Numbered from the stretch's first letter, positions 26,618 to 39,800 are shown. The stretch is DNA of 64,000 nucleotides from Anarhynchus alexandrinus (GCA_008711295.1 VUYV01000019.1:7849127-7913126), one strand, 5' to 3'. Program-made: numbers and translations. Notes: generated by a model from the letters alone, not told the origin.

Positions 26618-29449
26618 CTGCACAATTCTTGCTAGCCTTTAGGCAACAACACTGAGCAAGTAATACACTACAGATACTCAACTTTGTTCTCCTTTAGCAG
26701 CTTTTACTTTCTTATAGCGATGAAGAATAACTGAAGGTTTCAGACATTACCTCCAAGTGACAGGTTGGTGATCATTGGTCTTAACAGCTGAGGCCTGGAA
26801 TCTGAGCAGTGAGAGCACTTCAGTTAATGACTTGCTATACAGCCTTGGGACAAGTACGTGCCTCTCTTTCCCTTCACCTTTTGACTTGTCTGTCCAGTTA
26901 CCAACTAGTTAAAGAATAAAATTTTTTTATGAAATGAAGGACCAGAGCTGTGTTATTTCCTAGGGATCCTAAACAATCTGTAATACACAGTAACATTTGA
27001 AACACAATGATCCACAACAGTCAACATTTCCTTTCAAGTACCTGAGACTGCAGAAAAGAAACATTAGCATTCTGTAGCACTATCGCCAGACACAACACTG
27101 CGTAATGGCTACTGTTATATGGCTGAAATACATTATATTGTAAGCATGCAGAAAGAAAGTAGCAGGAAAAAGAAAGAGAGATTTATAAGAATTATTGTGA
27201 AATCTTCTTCACTTTAAACACGTTTTGCTTTTATGACTAGAATGAAAGTATCCTTTCCAAGGACTGCTGCTACCAACATGTCCTCTCCTGCCACTTCTCA
27301 CTGACTGGTAAATCTTAGATCGACCTTTATTAATTAAGTCTCAGTACAACTAACTGAGAATTACTTCATTATCTACCACTTACAGTCAATGACATTAGGT
27401 TAAGTTACTCAACTGTTGTATTTTCCTACATCAAACTATTAAAAGATTCCTGTTTGCTTGCTTCACAACTGCTGAAAAAGTCCATTTTAATAATAGCTTA
27501 AGATGTCAGAAGGAAAGAGTTCAAGACACAAGACAACTATCAAAAGTAAATGTTCTGTATTCTTAATTTAAAGGATAAGTTCCTTTCTAGTGTAGACAAG
27601 ACTATGTACAACTTCTTGGGCTGTTTAAGAACTGCACAGTGGAAAGAGCATTAGAACACACTAAGTGCATTCTCTATGAAGAAATTATATGTGTGTCAGT
27701 GCATCAGACACTACAGTCTAATATTAAATTGTTGGGACAAAACAGGCAACTCATGAGTAATAATGCACTCACAAATGAGTCCGAACATTGAGTACTCCAC
27801 AAGAAAGGGAAAGCTGGTGAAACACCAGCCTGCTTCCTTTTTAAATTTTTGCATGGCTTCTATGGCATATTCCCCATTGTTTCAATCCAGGCTAATGACT
27901 AAGACTGCAAACATTAAAAAAACAAAAACACCCAGACAGTAAATAATTTTATTAATTCCTAAATCATAAAGATTTGAAATAAAAATATTTTTCATAATGA
28001 CTCAGGGATTATTCAATGCACACTGACCTATATTAGGTTACAGAAGGAGAAAGACAGTAGCAAATAAGAGCAATGCATAAATATCCGAATTTCATATCTC
28101 CACTACTTCAACTCTGTAGACCAGAAATGTCTTCTCTTGCTCTTCAGAAGATTTTAATGCATTTTGGTTGTAATTTCAATCAAAAGTAATATTCTAGTTA
28201 CTCTAAAAAAATGACATTATTAGGTAATTGATTATTCAAATTGAGACAGAAATGCTCCATGAATGTTCCTTGTCAGTGAAATTAAACTTCTAATGAGTAA
28301 ATACAAAGAGCTTATGCTACTCTTGGTTGCAACTGCGTGTTAAAAACAGGCAGTCATTCACTGAATAAAATGAAATTTCCCCCATGTCAAATCAATCAGG
28401 CAGTCCATATGAAGTCTTAAGTTTTGTACACTTACCCCCTGCCATCTAGTGATCTGTCCTAATAACTACAGTAAAAATGTTAAAATGAGGTCATCCATAA
28501 GGGTCTATTTTTGCTGCCTTTAGTTGTCTTAGTCAATTGCTTACTGCAGTTATTCCTGCTCAAGTCACAGTGACACTATTCAAAATATTTCAAATCTGTG
28601 GTGTCCTCTGAGACGAGGTCCATTCCGTTCCATAACTTCTGAGGACAAATGGATCTCAATAGATTTAAACAGTATTATAAGGAGGAGGAAAAAACCTAAA
28701 CTGCAGCCTTGACAGTAGAGTGCTTCAATCTACTTAGGACCATGAAAGCCAAAAATCAGCACCTTAAATTGGACTCTCAATCCAGTATCGATTCACCATT
28801 CCAGGTTCTCCCTCTCTGAACATGATTCCCCTTCCAAGTAATATTCATAAATATGATCAAGAGCACAAAGCCATGTACACAAAAGCAAGTTTACTTAATA
28901 AACCAACTCTAAGGAGCAAATAAATTTTCTAAAGGAAAAAGTCTGTATGAGAAACCGCATTAACGCAGTGTAAAGTTGTGTAGCAATGCACAGAAAGGTC
29001 AAGCTGTCAGACTTCAGATTCACTTCTTAGACTTGACTCTACGCTGATGCATATATTTCATGAAAAAGACTTGAGTTATTGAGCCAAAAACTACTTTTCA
29101 TATAACCTGAGCTAAACATAAAAGATAATAAATGTGCATTTCATTTCTCTAGATTAACATCATTCTCATATTCAGTGCCTCCTTATATCTTTGCTATTTA
29201 CCTCAAGTACTTGGATGACAGCAGCTCACGCAGCTAAAGGCATATACCAAAGTTTCTGCAGTGAATCCAGATGCAGGGTTCAGTTCCTATATCCTCACCT
29301 GGTCTTTATAGAGCTTTTAATTTGATACCTGTCCCTCACATGAGGTAATTTTATCTTGAACTGAACATTAGGCCTTCTAAGTTCCAAGCTCGTACTTTAA
29401 TTCCTAGAAAATCCTTCCTCTCCTCCTGAGAAATAACCCTTTAAATGAT

Positions 29450-29493
29450 CAGCTTTCCCAGGTGTGTTCTTCAGCTTTCCAGGGTGTGTTCTT
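29450..29493. repeat. Short tandem duplication, two 22-bp units
   Basis: CAGCTTTCC followed by GGTGTGTTCTT-type sequence occurs twice in direct succession (29,450-29,471 and 29,472-29,493) with two mismatches. This looks like a replication-slippage duplication that is younger than the one at 26.4 kb. Confidence 0.85.
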
Positions 29494-32400
29494 CTACAGT
29501 TTGGGAATACTGGTACACCAGAAAAGAGCCAAAGTGAAGTGCTTCTATCAAATGGGTCCAGTACAAGTTTGACATGAAGGAGCAGACAGATGTTAGGGAA
29601 TGAGGAAAGAGGGAAAGCTTCTCTTATCCTTTACCATAGCCTAGCCAGACCAGGCATCCAGGACCTAGGTACCATGTGATAGCGCCACTGTGGAGAACAG
29701 AAGGAAAGGCCACAGGGACTGGAGTGAATCTCAATTCCAAAAGTCTCATGCAGGCAGTGATGAATGCGGGAAAAGAATGCTAAAAATTTAATCTGACATG
29801 AAAGGTAGTTTCCCCATATTTCAACTGATCCAAAATTCCCAACAAATTACTACCTGCTTTTAAAGATTAAGTATTTTTAAGGAGTGGATCTCCCAGCACT
29901 TTTCAAAGAAGTAATGAAAAGGTTCAATTTGTTCTATATGCAAAGACGAGGACACCACATCTTTCCATCTAAACTGTATTTAAATTATTTATTAACATCT
30001 GAGATTTAGAAGCCTGGATTTATCATATGCTACAAGTTTAGTGTAGTCAGTTCTTCAGAGTTGATCAGCAAAAGCAGTTTTCTGCTCCTACAAAAGTGTT
30101 AAAGAACAAGTTTTCATATACTTTTCTCAGATTTTCTTTTACAACATGACAGTCCCAAAACTGCAATAAAGACAATACTTTTGATGTTAACAATGAAAAG
30201 TTGCAATTTTTCTTCACTGCAATTCTGCACTTTTCCAAGTGCAGAAGTAGTTCATTTTTCCACTACTTCTGTCTTTTCCAAGTCTCCACAAAGGCAAAGC
30301 CAATTTTTGTAAGAATGTGAAACAGTGTTTTAATTCCCAAATGCATTAAGTCTTTCTGAAAGTTGCTTAAAGGGAAAAAAGTTCAAGCTCTCTCCTACAC
30401 ATTCCTGCACAGGTGACACAAGAGATGAAAACACAGTTACGACTGCTTGGATGCTATATGAACACTAAAGAAGTCAAAATAAACCCAGGAATTTGGTCTT
30501 GTTCTATAAATTTTGCACAAATGTTTAAGGGAAAAAAAATTTGGTTTGTAACACAGCAGACATTATGAATACAGAAATATCTTTGCACCAAAATCCAAAC
30601 AACCTTCACCAGGCCATATGGACTAACAGTTGGTTAAAGAGAGACCAAACAAGACTGTATCCTTTACATACAAGGATACATGGATTGCAAGGATACACAT
30701 TCTTAATGATCATAACTCATGGGTAACTCATAACTTGTATAAGCTCGTCAGGGAAAGAACATGTCTATCAGCCTAGAAAAAAAACCCAACATTACTTGCA
30801 TGCTTACTTCTTCACATGCTTTCTTTTTCAGTAAATACCATTTTATACTAAATTAATAATTTCCAGTATGTGCTGGAGTATGGGTAGGGTGACAATCAAC
30901 AAAGAACATCACGTAGCTGACAGTTATGGTCATCCTCCAGGCATACAAGATGTAGACTGAATTCTACAGAGACCGTAGTTAAATACTTTTACCCAAACCT
31001 TTGATGAAAAGGGGTGACTCATCAGCTCTTCCAAATGCTAATTCTGCACCATCTGTACCAAACGTGAAATTTTTAAGTTGAACCCTACTACAATGATTGC
31101 ATTCCATATCGTTTGAACCAAATACTTCGTTCTGATGCTATGCCAAAAAGAAACATTACAGAGGAAAAAATTACATGGCCTTAGACTATGTGATTCACAC
31201 CTGCTGTGAACAGTTTTCTCACTATAAATTAAAGTAATAAAAAGAGAAGGCAAGAAGCAAGTTATTTTAATAGATGTCTAAATGAACAATTACAGTTTTA
31301 CCCCAGGTTACTACATTAACTAGCTACTAGTATTAAGTGAAGGAATCATTCCAGATACCACTGCAAACTAGTTGTTGGCATATGCAGCCCTTCATTCCCA
31401 TGGCAAACAAAACAGCTCTGTCCAGTGAAACTAGTGGCAGAAATGTCCTTCTGCAACCAACTTCTGCACAGCAGCAGCTACTGTTATCAATACACAATGC
31501 CAAGTAAATGCCCAGAAGTATTATACATCATTTCACAAACATAAAATATAGATGGTGTTTGCATTCTGTCATAATACCAGATTTCATAAGTGGAGTAATG
31601 AGTTAGAGCAGATGACCTAGGTAGATTTCTTCCTTCTAAACCTAAGAATGGATGTCGAATCAGGCAAACAGCAGTGGAATATATAAAGAAATAGCACACT
31701 TAGTGTGCTGATTTTTTTTATTACTAGTCCAAAAATGAGTTAAAGCCTATATATTTTTTTAATGTCCTTCTTTAAAATAGAAGACATAATGGACTATTAG
31801 GAAATGTTCTTCCAATGCAGGCATTGATTACCCATACCACTATGCCTATTAAAACAAAGATTCTTCTAAGCACAGATATGAAGTCATTCTAGTGTTTCCT
31901 AAGGGCACACAGTTCATCTTTTCCAGTAGCTTGCTCTCTACAAGGTGACAGACACAGTGATTGTTGAACAAGTTTTTATTGTTTTTAGAAAGAGTTTTAT
32001 GTTAACAGAATTTAAAATGTCACGCCATTTATTTCTAATAACGCCTCCAACTCAGACTCACTGCTTTAAATCGGAAGGGGGAAAAAAAGTGCTGGAACTT
32101 TATACAAAATGTAGCACAACATCCCAATCAAGAGTCCATTGAAGTGAGTTGAAAGAATACCTTCATTAAGCTTTCATGAATTTTGAATCAAACTCAGATG
32201 AATTTAAGAATTATTATAACAAATTGCTCATTATCATATTTGATTTGTTAATATTTTGAGCAACCCCTTGATGAAAAGTCAGAATATAGTGCCTGAGCAG
32301 ATATATGCAGGTCCTTGAAAGGACAAAAAACAAGGACAGGTATCCATCACCACAGAACTTTCCTGTAGCAGTAGAACATTAATAAGGGAGTAGACCAAGT

Positions 32401-32946
32401 CTCACAAATGGGGCAGAGCCCAGTGATTTAGGTATGCACCATTCCAGTATATTCTACATTCTAAAATTGATCCCTCAAAAGACAAAGCAAACTTATTCAA
32501 TTAAGGCTTATTTTTCAATAACTTCCTAATTAAATATTATAGTAAGATGTACTATCAAAAAGACTTTTACCCCAATCATAGTGGTATTCAGTTATGGATA
32601 TTTATCATCTAGAGAAATGGATTTAAAACCTTTACTTTCAGAAAAAAAACAGACAAAAACAAGAGTTACGATTTGACCAATTAACTTGCTCGTACATTGT
32701 GTACCTTTGAAAAAAAAAAAAAATTCTCTACCAGAACTGGTATCAGAACATGAGTGCTACTTTGGTATCTGAGAGTTAAAAAGACCATGCCTTCATAAGC
32801 ATTGGAAACCCAAAACATAGACTTATACCAAAGTGCAACTATATGCTGTTACATGGACTGACAAAATAGACTTTTGCTTGTATAAGCTGACACTCTAGAC
32901 ACATTTTAAATAATTTTGTGGGTCACGAAAACTGTTGCATTTAGAG

Positions 32947-33399
32947 ATGACGTTCCGCCAGAATGAACTGAGTAAACTACCTTTCAAATTATTTAAAAAT
33001 TTAAATCCTACTGAAATGTGGAGCATCTACTCGACTCCTCATTTGAAGAGGAACACCTTAATTCAGGAAATCAATCCCAGGAGAGAAAAAACACATTTCA
33101 GAAAACTTCTAGATAAAACCTGTGCAGTAAAATTTCCAGCATCTGTTAAGAAAAAAGTAGAAGCTATACTCTCAATGTATGATGACTTAAAAAGGAAACA
33201 TTTACACCCAAGACATTGTTCTCACCCCCCTTCACTTCTGATTGAGGGAAGCAGCCAGTATGTGTCCAGGAAAAGTACCTGGCCCAAATTGCACCATGAG
33301 AAGAAAAGCTTCAGCTGGCTGGGAATCCATATGTTCGCCCCCTCTCCCCCTCAGCTTTCTGCTATGCCTCAGAAACTGGCTGACAGGCAGAGCAGCTGA
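32947..33399 (+). CDS. Unrecognised 150-codon open frame, possible exon or retrocopy
   Basis: This is the longest non-repeat, non-CpG-island open frame in the window. The frame is open from 32,914, the first ATG is at 32,947 and the stop is TGA at 33,397-33,399. The first 85 or so residues look protein-like: mixed basic and hydrophobic, with Trp-Ser-Ile-Tyr near residue 25, INPRREK near 43-49 and a heptad-like basic helix (KKKVEAILSMYDDLKRKH) near residues 70-87. The rest is Pro/Ser/His-rich and may be read-through past the end of an exon. A TTTAG acceptor-like site ends at 32,944, but its pyrimidine tract is poor; the only donor-like core is a weak GTATGT at about 33,257. No transmembrane segment or signal peptide is visible. 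I did not recognise the family. It could be an exon of a plus-strand gene, an old retrocopy or chance. Confidence 0.35.
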   Translation: MTFRQNELSKLPFKLFKNLNPTEMWSIYSTPHLKRNTLIQEINPRREKTHFRKLLDKTCAVKFPASVKKKVEAILSMYDDLKRKHLHPRHCSHPPSLLIEGSSQYVSRKSTWPKLHHEKKSFSWLGIHMFAPSPPQLSAMPQKLADRQSS

Positions 33400-34036
33400 G
33401 CTAAATAACCAGTCAGAAAACACTGACAAAGTTAACCTCTTATAAAGATGCGATAACAGTGATCTTTATACAGACAACCGTTCAGCAGCTTTTTTTAGCA
33501 AAATCTCAACAGATGACATTTGCTCTCTCACCAGATGAGATCTCTAACCACCAACTCTCCTCTTCCCCTGGAGGCTCTACCCTCACCCACAGCTGTAAAA
33601 TAGTGTTCCACAACATAAATGTGGTTGAAAGTCTGGATGGATGGACTGATAAACAACTCAAAATGTCCAATTCAATGTACCAACTGCTACCCAATTTCTA
33701 AATAGATATAGGGAGCAGAAAAATGAGCCTTAGCAGTTAATATTCCTTCCCCTCTCACCCCCCCAAAAAAATAACTTCTCTGACATACACATTTTGCAAG
33801 CAGCTAACAGGGAGAGCCAGATTAAAATACACACTCCTGCACTAAAAAGCAGGTAGCCAAGATAAGAAACTGAAGAGTAACATTCTTATAATCTCAGTGA
33901 GGCGGGACACTTGATCACATTCGTCCTACACTACTTGATGCCCAATTACCAACTTCAGGATGACAAATAATTTCAAAGGTAACCTCACAGCCCTTCCCCC
34001 TTTCCCAGCTCAGAGCCACTAAAGATCCTCACTTAC

Positions 34037-34273
34037 ACTTTTGCCTTCACCACCTCCTTCGGGCATAGGCTCTTCTCTGCCTAAACAAGGCATTATTTCT
34101 TCTTCTTCTGCTGCTGCTGCTGCTCCTCTGTCCTTCCCAATGTTTCCTCCTTCGTTCCCCAGCTTCAACCTCTTCCCCTCAGGTTGAGAATCATCCACGT
34201 CCTCCCTTCTCATCTTGCCATCTCTGCCTCTCTGCTTCACCACGTCTTCTGGGCTGCCACAGGAATTTGACAT
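34037..34273 (-). CDS. Candidate first coding exon of an unidentified nuclear-type protein
   Basis: Reading on the minus strand, an ATG at 34,273 opens 79 codons that end exactly at an intact donor core, AGT then GTAAGT (GT at 34,036-34,035); the frame would stop six codons into the intron. The exon is 237 bases, so the splice phase is 0. The peptide is hydrophilic and charged, begins MSNSCGSPEDVVKQ, has a basic patch GKRLKL (residues 33-38) resembling a nuclear localisation signal, then five Ala (51-55) and four Glu (56-59) encoded by GCA and GAA triplet runs, and a Gly/Glu-rich end. This make-up fits the disordered N-terminus of a nuclear regulator. I did not recognise the gene. The start is the only ATG near the top of the frame, and the 5' sequence up to about 34,500 is richer in GC and CpG than its surroundings. 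Later exons were not found; they would lie at lower coordinates, possibly outside the window. Confidence 0.55.
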
Positions 34274-34520
34274 TTTGTAAGTCTTATGGACTTTCTTTAA
34301 GGACTGATGAAGCTGCCTTTTGGAAGGGGATTAGGCTTCTGAGAGCTCCGATGTGCTCTCCCTCCTCTTAAAAATTTAAGTGGTGTTTCGAAGCCTTTGC
34401 AGGAATTGCACACAGCACTTCTGTTTCTCTGCCGCCCTCTCCTGCTCACTGGGTAGCACTGTGCCGAGCACAGCCTCCAGTGCGTGCTACTCACAAGCTT
34501 CTTTCTATATTCCACCCCCT
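34274..34520 (-). promoter_or_regulatory. Candidate 5'UTR and promoter or exon start for the 34-kb exon
   Basis: Immediately upstream of the ATG at 34,273 the minus-strand sequence is relatively GC-rich with several CpGs between about 34,340 and 34,490, unlike the AT-rich flanks. It could be the 5'UTR of a transcript starting nearby. Alternatively a TTAGGTGCAG acceptor-like site (AG at 34,522-34,521, minus) would make it the 5' part of an internal exon joined to an upstream non-coding exon. No TATA box is evident. The sequence does not decide between the two. Confidence 0.35.
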
Positions 34521-36705
34521 GCACCTAATAAGGAGTAATAACCTTTCCTATATCGATTGTATGCACAATTCTGCTGCTTACGTTGCCAAAACCCTTGTAC
34601 TTCTGTTCTACCTGATCCAGAGTAATTGCCTTTCCTTAAAGTACAAAGTATTTGCTGCGCCTTCTTCAAATCCAAATGCACCTCTTTCCTTCAGGGTTGT
34701 ACTGTTTTTTGGTTATATACTGTTACTGATGCCAAGAATGATTAGTCATTGAAAGGTAAAGATTGCTTTAATTCCAAACAGCTTCTTTCAAAATTATTTC
34801 GTTATAGCTTTTTTTTTAAAAAAGGGTGTCCTTATTTTGTAAATTACTTTTGTATCTTCTAAATACAAATTCCACAGTCACATCAATTTTGCACAATGTC
34901 TTCTGGTCCTACTGCTCTGGGAATGAGATTTAAATGAGATTAGGATGACCCAACATGACAGTTTTGAGATCCTTTTTGATCTCTCAGCCAGTTTATGAAA
35001 AACACCAACACATATAATCAAAGGATTGGTGTAATATCTGGATTTTTTAAAAATAAAAAAGTAACAGTAACCTAGTGTTTTCACATATAGACTACAATAT
35101 GCTGCTTCACCTTATTCTTCCAATACAGAAGGCAATATGAAGTAGAGTTTAAAAAAAAAAAAGGTAATCTGAGTTCTCTTTTCTCCTGCTTAAGTGCTTG
35201 TAGATTTATGTGAGATTCCTTATATCTTGCAGAGTGAAGTAAATCCCTAACAAGCCCTCTGCAAATATCTAGATATGTTCCAGTAGTCAGGGGCTTAGGG
35301 ACTAAGCTTCAGGACTGGTGACCAAATAGTCAGTTGTAGATGAAGGCATCTAATCAAACTGTCCAGTATTTCCAGTGTTCAACAAGGTATGTCTTCCAAG
35401 AATCTGACAGAGTTAGAGGAAGTTAATCTGTGTCCCAACACGGATTTCACTGAGATTATGGAGCAGGCTTTAGTTTGAGCAAGTAACATTCAGCTAATTA
35501 TTCAAGAATGAACACAGAAGGGAGGAATCTTAACAGGGATCAGTCATTCCAGACACCCCAAACAGACCTGCAGAAGGAAACAGTTCTGAGAGTTAGACCC
35601 GAGATGCGTAAGTCTGCACACCCAGAACTAGAGACATTAAACATCTAATAATAAAGCTTCTTGTCGTAAAGGTGTGGTCATTTGCCTCAGTCTAACTTGC
35701 AGCTGTAAATACTTTCAGAGCTGGATGAACACAAGCCAAGTGGGCTCAGCAGAGGAAAAAATAGAACTGCTAGGCTTTTTAAATGGTGCTAAACACATGC
35801 CTTATAATCTGCAGTGGTCTATTTCCACAGCTTGGCCTTATCTTTTCAATCAAGTCCACTTGTGGTTAACCATCTACAAAGTAACCTGCTTGGCTGATAA
35901 TTTTGATCCCTTTCAATAAACAAGAGATTGTCAGCAAGCGCACAGCCAGGCAGCTACTGCAGGTAGAGTTTCACTCTAGATGAGCACAGGAGTACACATT
36001 AATATGGCTCATGCCCCACTTCTCAGATCCATGACTTCCTACACACATATTGCTCAGGAGAAAATGAAAGCTTTAAAACACTACTCAGTACCCTCAGCAG
36101 CAGCAGAAGTAGCAAGCAACAACTGGGATTTTGTACAAAAGTTATATCCCTTATGCAGAACTGTTGACTAAAAAAAAACCCTTCACCCTCTTTCCCTGCT
36201 TATTAACAAGGTGATCTAATGCTTTCCCAAGCCCTTCCCTCCAATCCTTTCCACTTTCCCTGGAGCTTGGAGCTCTTGAAAGGGTTCTGCAACTGTTCAG
36301 ATCATCTCCCCCACACTGGAAGGTGCAGCTCTAAACAGCAAGAGCAGTCAGACTGCAAAAGCCTGAAGCTTTCTTCTTTCTAGCACTCATTCACCACTCA
36401 TACCTGCTTTTCCCATCACACTTGTCCCACCATGTCCTTTAATCCTGTTTTCTATTTCTGCTTAGTTTATTCTTTCTATACACTCACCAATCTTACCTAA
36501 AATACTAAATGACAGAAATAATCCTGAAACTAAAATGTTGTTTTAACTATCATACTGTTCAGGCAGATAGCTTATTTGTACAGTAAACTGCATCAATTCC
36601 AGTTGGAACAGTTCTCCATTCAAAAGCTTTGATTTCATAGAATCCAAGTGCTTTGCAAGAACTTGGCAGTTCTACCAGTATTTTATTTGTGTTTGAAGTG
36701 GAATC

Positions 36706-36812
36706 AGGCAGCCACACAGGCTGCCTCAATGACCAGCCTAGCCACATTCCTGACAGTGTGCTTGCCAGGCAGCTGCCTGGGTCCTTGCACACTTGTGTCT
36801 GCAGGCTGCCTT
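36706..36812. repeat. Cluster of AGGCAGC inverted repeats and a 16-bp palindrome
   Basis: AGGCAGCC (36,706-36,713) and GGCTGCCT (36,719-36,726) form perfect 8-bp arms around a 5-base loop. About 40 bases on, CCAGGCAGCTGCCTGG (36,765-36,780) is a perfect 16-bp palindrome built from the same AGGCAGC word and centred on a CAGCTG E-box core. Another GGCTGCC occurs at 36,804-36,810. So the word occurs at least five times, in both orientations, in about 105 bases. It could fold into hairpins as DNA or RNA, or bind a dimeric factor; neither is shown. Confidence 0.75.
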
Positions 36813-39800
36813 GATCATAGGCATAGTCTGTTTCTTCCAAATAAAAAAATAAAATATCCAAGTTCTTGTTTTTGAAGCATAGCTTCTGTTTTTTAAGAAA
36901 TTAAAATTTACAGAGACAGATAGTGTATTTTTGTTTCAAATTAAAAGCAAACATTTTTGAAATGTCAAAATTTTCATGCAAAGAAAAGGAGAAATGGCAA
37001 CAAATAAATTCTCTGTTGGTATTCAGGGAGAGAAGGTTGGTCAGGCCTTTGCTTCCTGTTACTTAGAAAGCAAATACTGTATGGCAAGAATAGTTAGCCA
37101 TTACATTTTATGTTCCTACAGCACACTGCACTAAAATGATCCCTGGTATCAGGCAGTTCCCCAGTACATTAGCCTACACTGTAAGTTTAAGTTGGAGCAC
37201 CAGGCTTTATGCATGGAGCTCACTTCAGGAACAGGGTCCAAATCCTTCAGATCATTATAAATTTCAGAAGAGGATAAAGTGATCAACTGGGAGAAGTCAG
37301 TGCTACAGACATATCTAGCTGCCTTCATTATCCTGTATCGCTACATCCCTTCCTTAATGTCAGCCTGATTTACTGTTTCACCTTCCACCTTGACTAGATA
37401 GTGAGCTTAACAGCTATCATCTTGGCCATATTCACTCCTTTCCCTTCTTTTGACAAAAGTCACTTTATACCTCATGAGCATTTTTTAGATTTCAAGTCCT
37501 ACGTTGGCTCCTCACAGAACCCTTCACAAAACTGATCATGAGCCAAACAGAGCAGTTAGCACAACTCACTAAAATCTAAGACGTCATTAACCAGGAAGGT
37601 ATGCCAAACTGAGTAACAAAGTGCTCTGAGCCCTTGGGAATTGTCATGCAACCTGCTTTCAAGACATGTCTGCTTGGAATCATTGCTAAAAAATGCAGTA
37701 ATATCAACAACAAAACAGAACAGCCAGACTTCCGCAGGTGCAATACCATTCTCAGCAGTCAGCCCAACTGTAGTTAACATCTCTTCTTGGACTGTAAGGT
37801 ACACTAAGTATAATACAGTAGGCATGCTGAGCATCCTAGGGCGCTGTATTGAGACACCAATGCTCAAACTGAGTGAGAAATACAAACACATCCTGGGATA
37901 TGGGTTACCAAGAACACTCCCAAGTTCCGTCTGATCTTTGTCTCTCCCTTGTTTACCTTATCACAGAGGTGTCCTCTCTAACAGCAAAGAAAACATAACA
38001 TCAATGCTTACTTGGAACCAAATGGGGAACAGTAGCTGGGAGGAACATGGGTGGCCTAAAATCTTGGCAAAGAAACTTGCACTTTTCCATTTCCACCTGT
38101 TGTGCAGCAGCAAACCACAGTGAGCCACGAGGCAGCTGGAGGCATGATGAGAACTGTGCTGTCTCCTGCTGGGAAGCCTGGCCTCCACCAAGTGCCGCCT
38201 GAGAGCCACGGGATGCAAGAAACCAGGGAGTAGACAGGGGTTTGGGCAGAGGTGGAAAGGGAAAAAAAACCCTGCTGACTGAGTCTCATAACACACAGAC
38301 GTAAAGAAGGTTTATTTTATTTTATTGTATCCACTTTACAAATAAGCAACTGAAATATCGAGGACAGTTGTTTCAGTTCAGGGGGCGAACTTTATCTCGT
38401 GTAGAATGCCAGGATGCCACCTATGCATTATTTGCATCCTACTTAATCACTCAGAGTTTAAACTTGGCAATGATCCCTTTGTTAGACTTCTAGGGAAACA
38501 ACAGTCATAGCAGGTTTCAAGGACAGATTGGCCAAGAGATTATATCTAACTGTGCTCCCACTGAAAGCAGGCAGGTTCAGTGTAAGTGGAGTTAGACCAT
38601 TCCCAAGTGATTTTGCAATTCAGCTCAACCAGTTCACAACCACCATAACACAGAAGTTTGGTATATTCAGATTTTAGTGTCTTAATGAGTAAAATGATGG
38701 GAATTACCTCAGAATGACATTTATATCAGAGCACTATGATGTTTAATTTAATGGAATACTTGCTGCATTCCCTTAGCTCACCTTAGTTTACAAGCCAATG
38801 TAAGACTAATCTTCTGATTTAAAGCCCTCTAATGTATGCCTTCTTCGCAGTGAAAACACAGGTTCTGTAAGTCTATTCATGCTGCAAGAGAACATAAAAT
38901 GCCAGTCCTACCAATGAAAGGCAATATAATCAGCAGTAAAAGCTCAGATCTCTTTTCATATGTGCCCTGATAAAAAAAGAAAAGGAACAACAGACAACTC
39001 ACCCACTTGTAAAATTACTTTAATGGGAGAACAGAATTGTAAATTTACATTAATCAGGTCATTTGGCACATCTTATTGCTACAAGGGGGACAAGTTATTT
39101 TTTAATAAGTCTGAAAATGAATCAGTAAGTATAGAAAATAAATTTTTCATTTATTTTGTTATTGCTTACAAATTAAACTCTGCATCTCATCATTGTAATT
39201 ACTTATAAAAGCTTATAAATATTTCATTATTCTTTATTATTGTTTTATGTTCACTGACAAACATTGGAGGCACTGACTCCATTGTTTATAGCACATTGTT
39301 TACAGCTTCAGGTTTCCCTATAAACTTACTCTGTTCTGTACTAGGAGCAGAGAGAGAAAGTATCTATTTCCATGGTGGCTTCTGTATTGCCTATATTTCA
39401 AAATATAATTGCAAGTCACATGTCATCATATAAACCAAACTGATATCTTTGTCTAGAACTGTTGAGACACTTGGATTTCTAGGGGTATGATCCCAAACCT
39501 TGACAAAATTCTTCAAAAGGTACTGGAACAGGCTGTAAGTATTTGCAAAGGCCTCTTTAGCTTTCATGAGCACTTGGAACTAGATTCATGCCATAATATG
39601 GCAGCTTCAAAATAGCCCCTTGCAGATGACATGTAATAAGTAAGATTTGGCAAAAGACAGAACTACAGAAATCCTCCTTCGCAACAACAAATTTGTGATA
39701 CATCTTTCCTGCATGCTATGTGCACCTAATGGGAGGACGGCAGCTTAGGAAGAACACTCGGATACAACAGTTACACATCTGCTATGATGGCTGTACGAAA

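Larger units (their letters stand above)
12850..32900. other. Non-coding AT-rich sequence, no gene recognised
   Basis: Twenty kilobases with only short open frames (at most about 116 codons) and no transposon I can recognise. Simple sequence includes an A/C-rich run near 22,560-22,617 with a run of about 16 A, a GTTT-type run near 23,194-23,231 and A runs near 23,828 and 32,710. Two tandem duplications at 26.4 and 29.4 kb are listed separately. If the 34-kb minus-strand exon is real, this stretch would lie downstream of it and could hold later introns and small exons that I cannot pick out by eye. Confidence 0.55.

Noticed and set aside
37556..38296. Two 111-codon minus-strand open frames in succession
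   Set aside because: They do not share a frame or a splice connection, and neither shows a motif or convincing protein composition.
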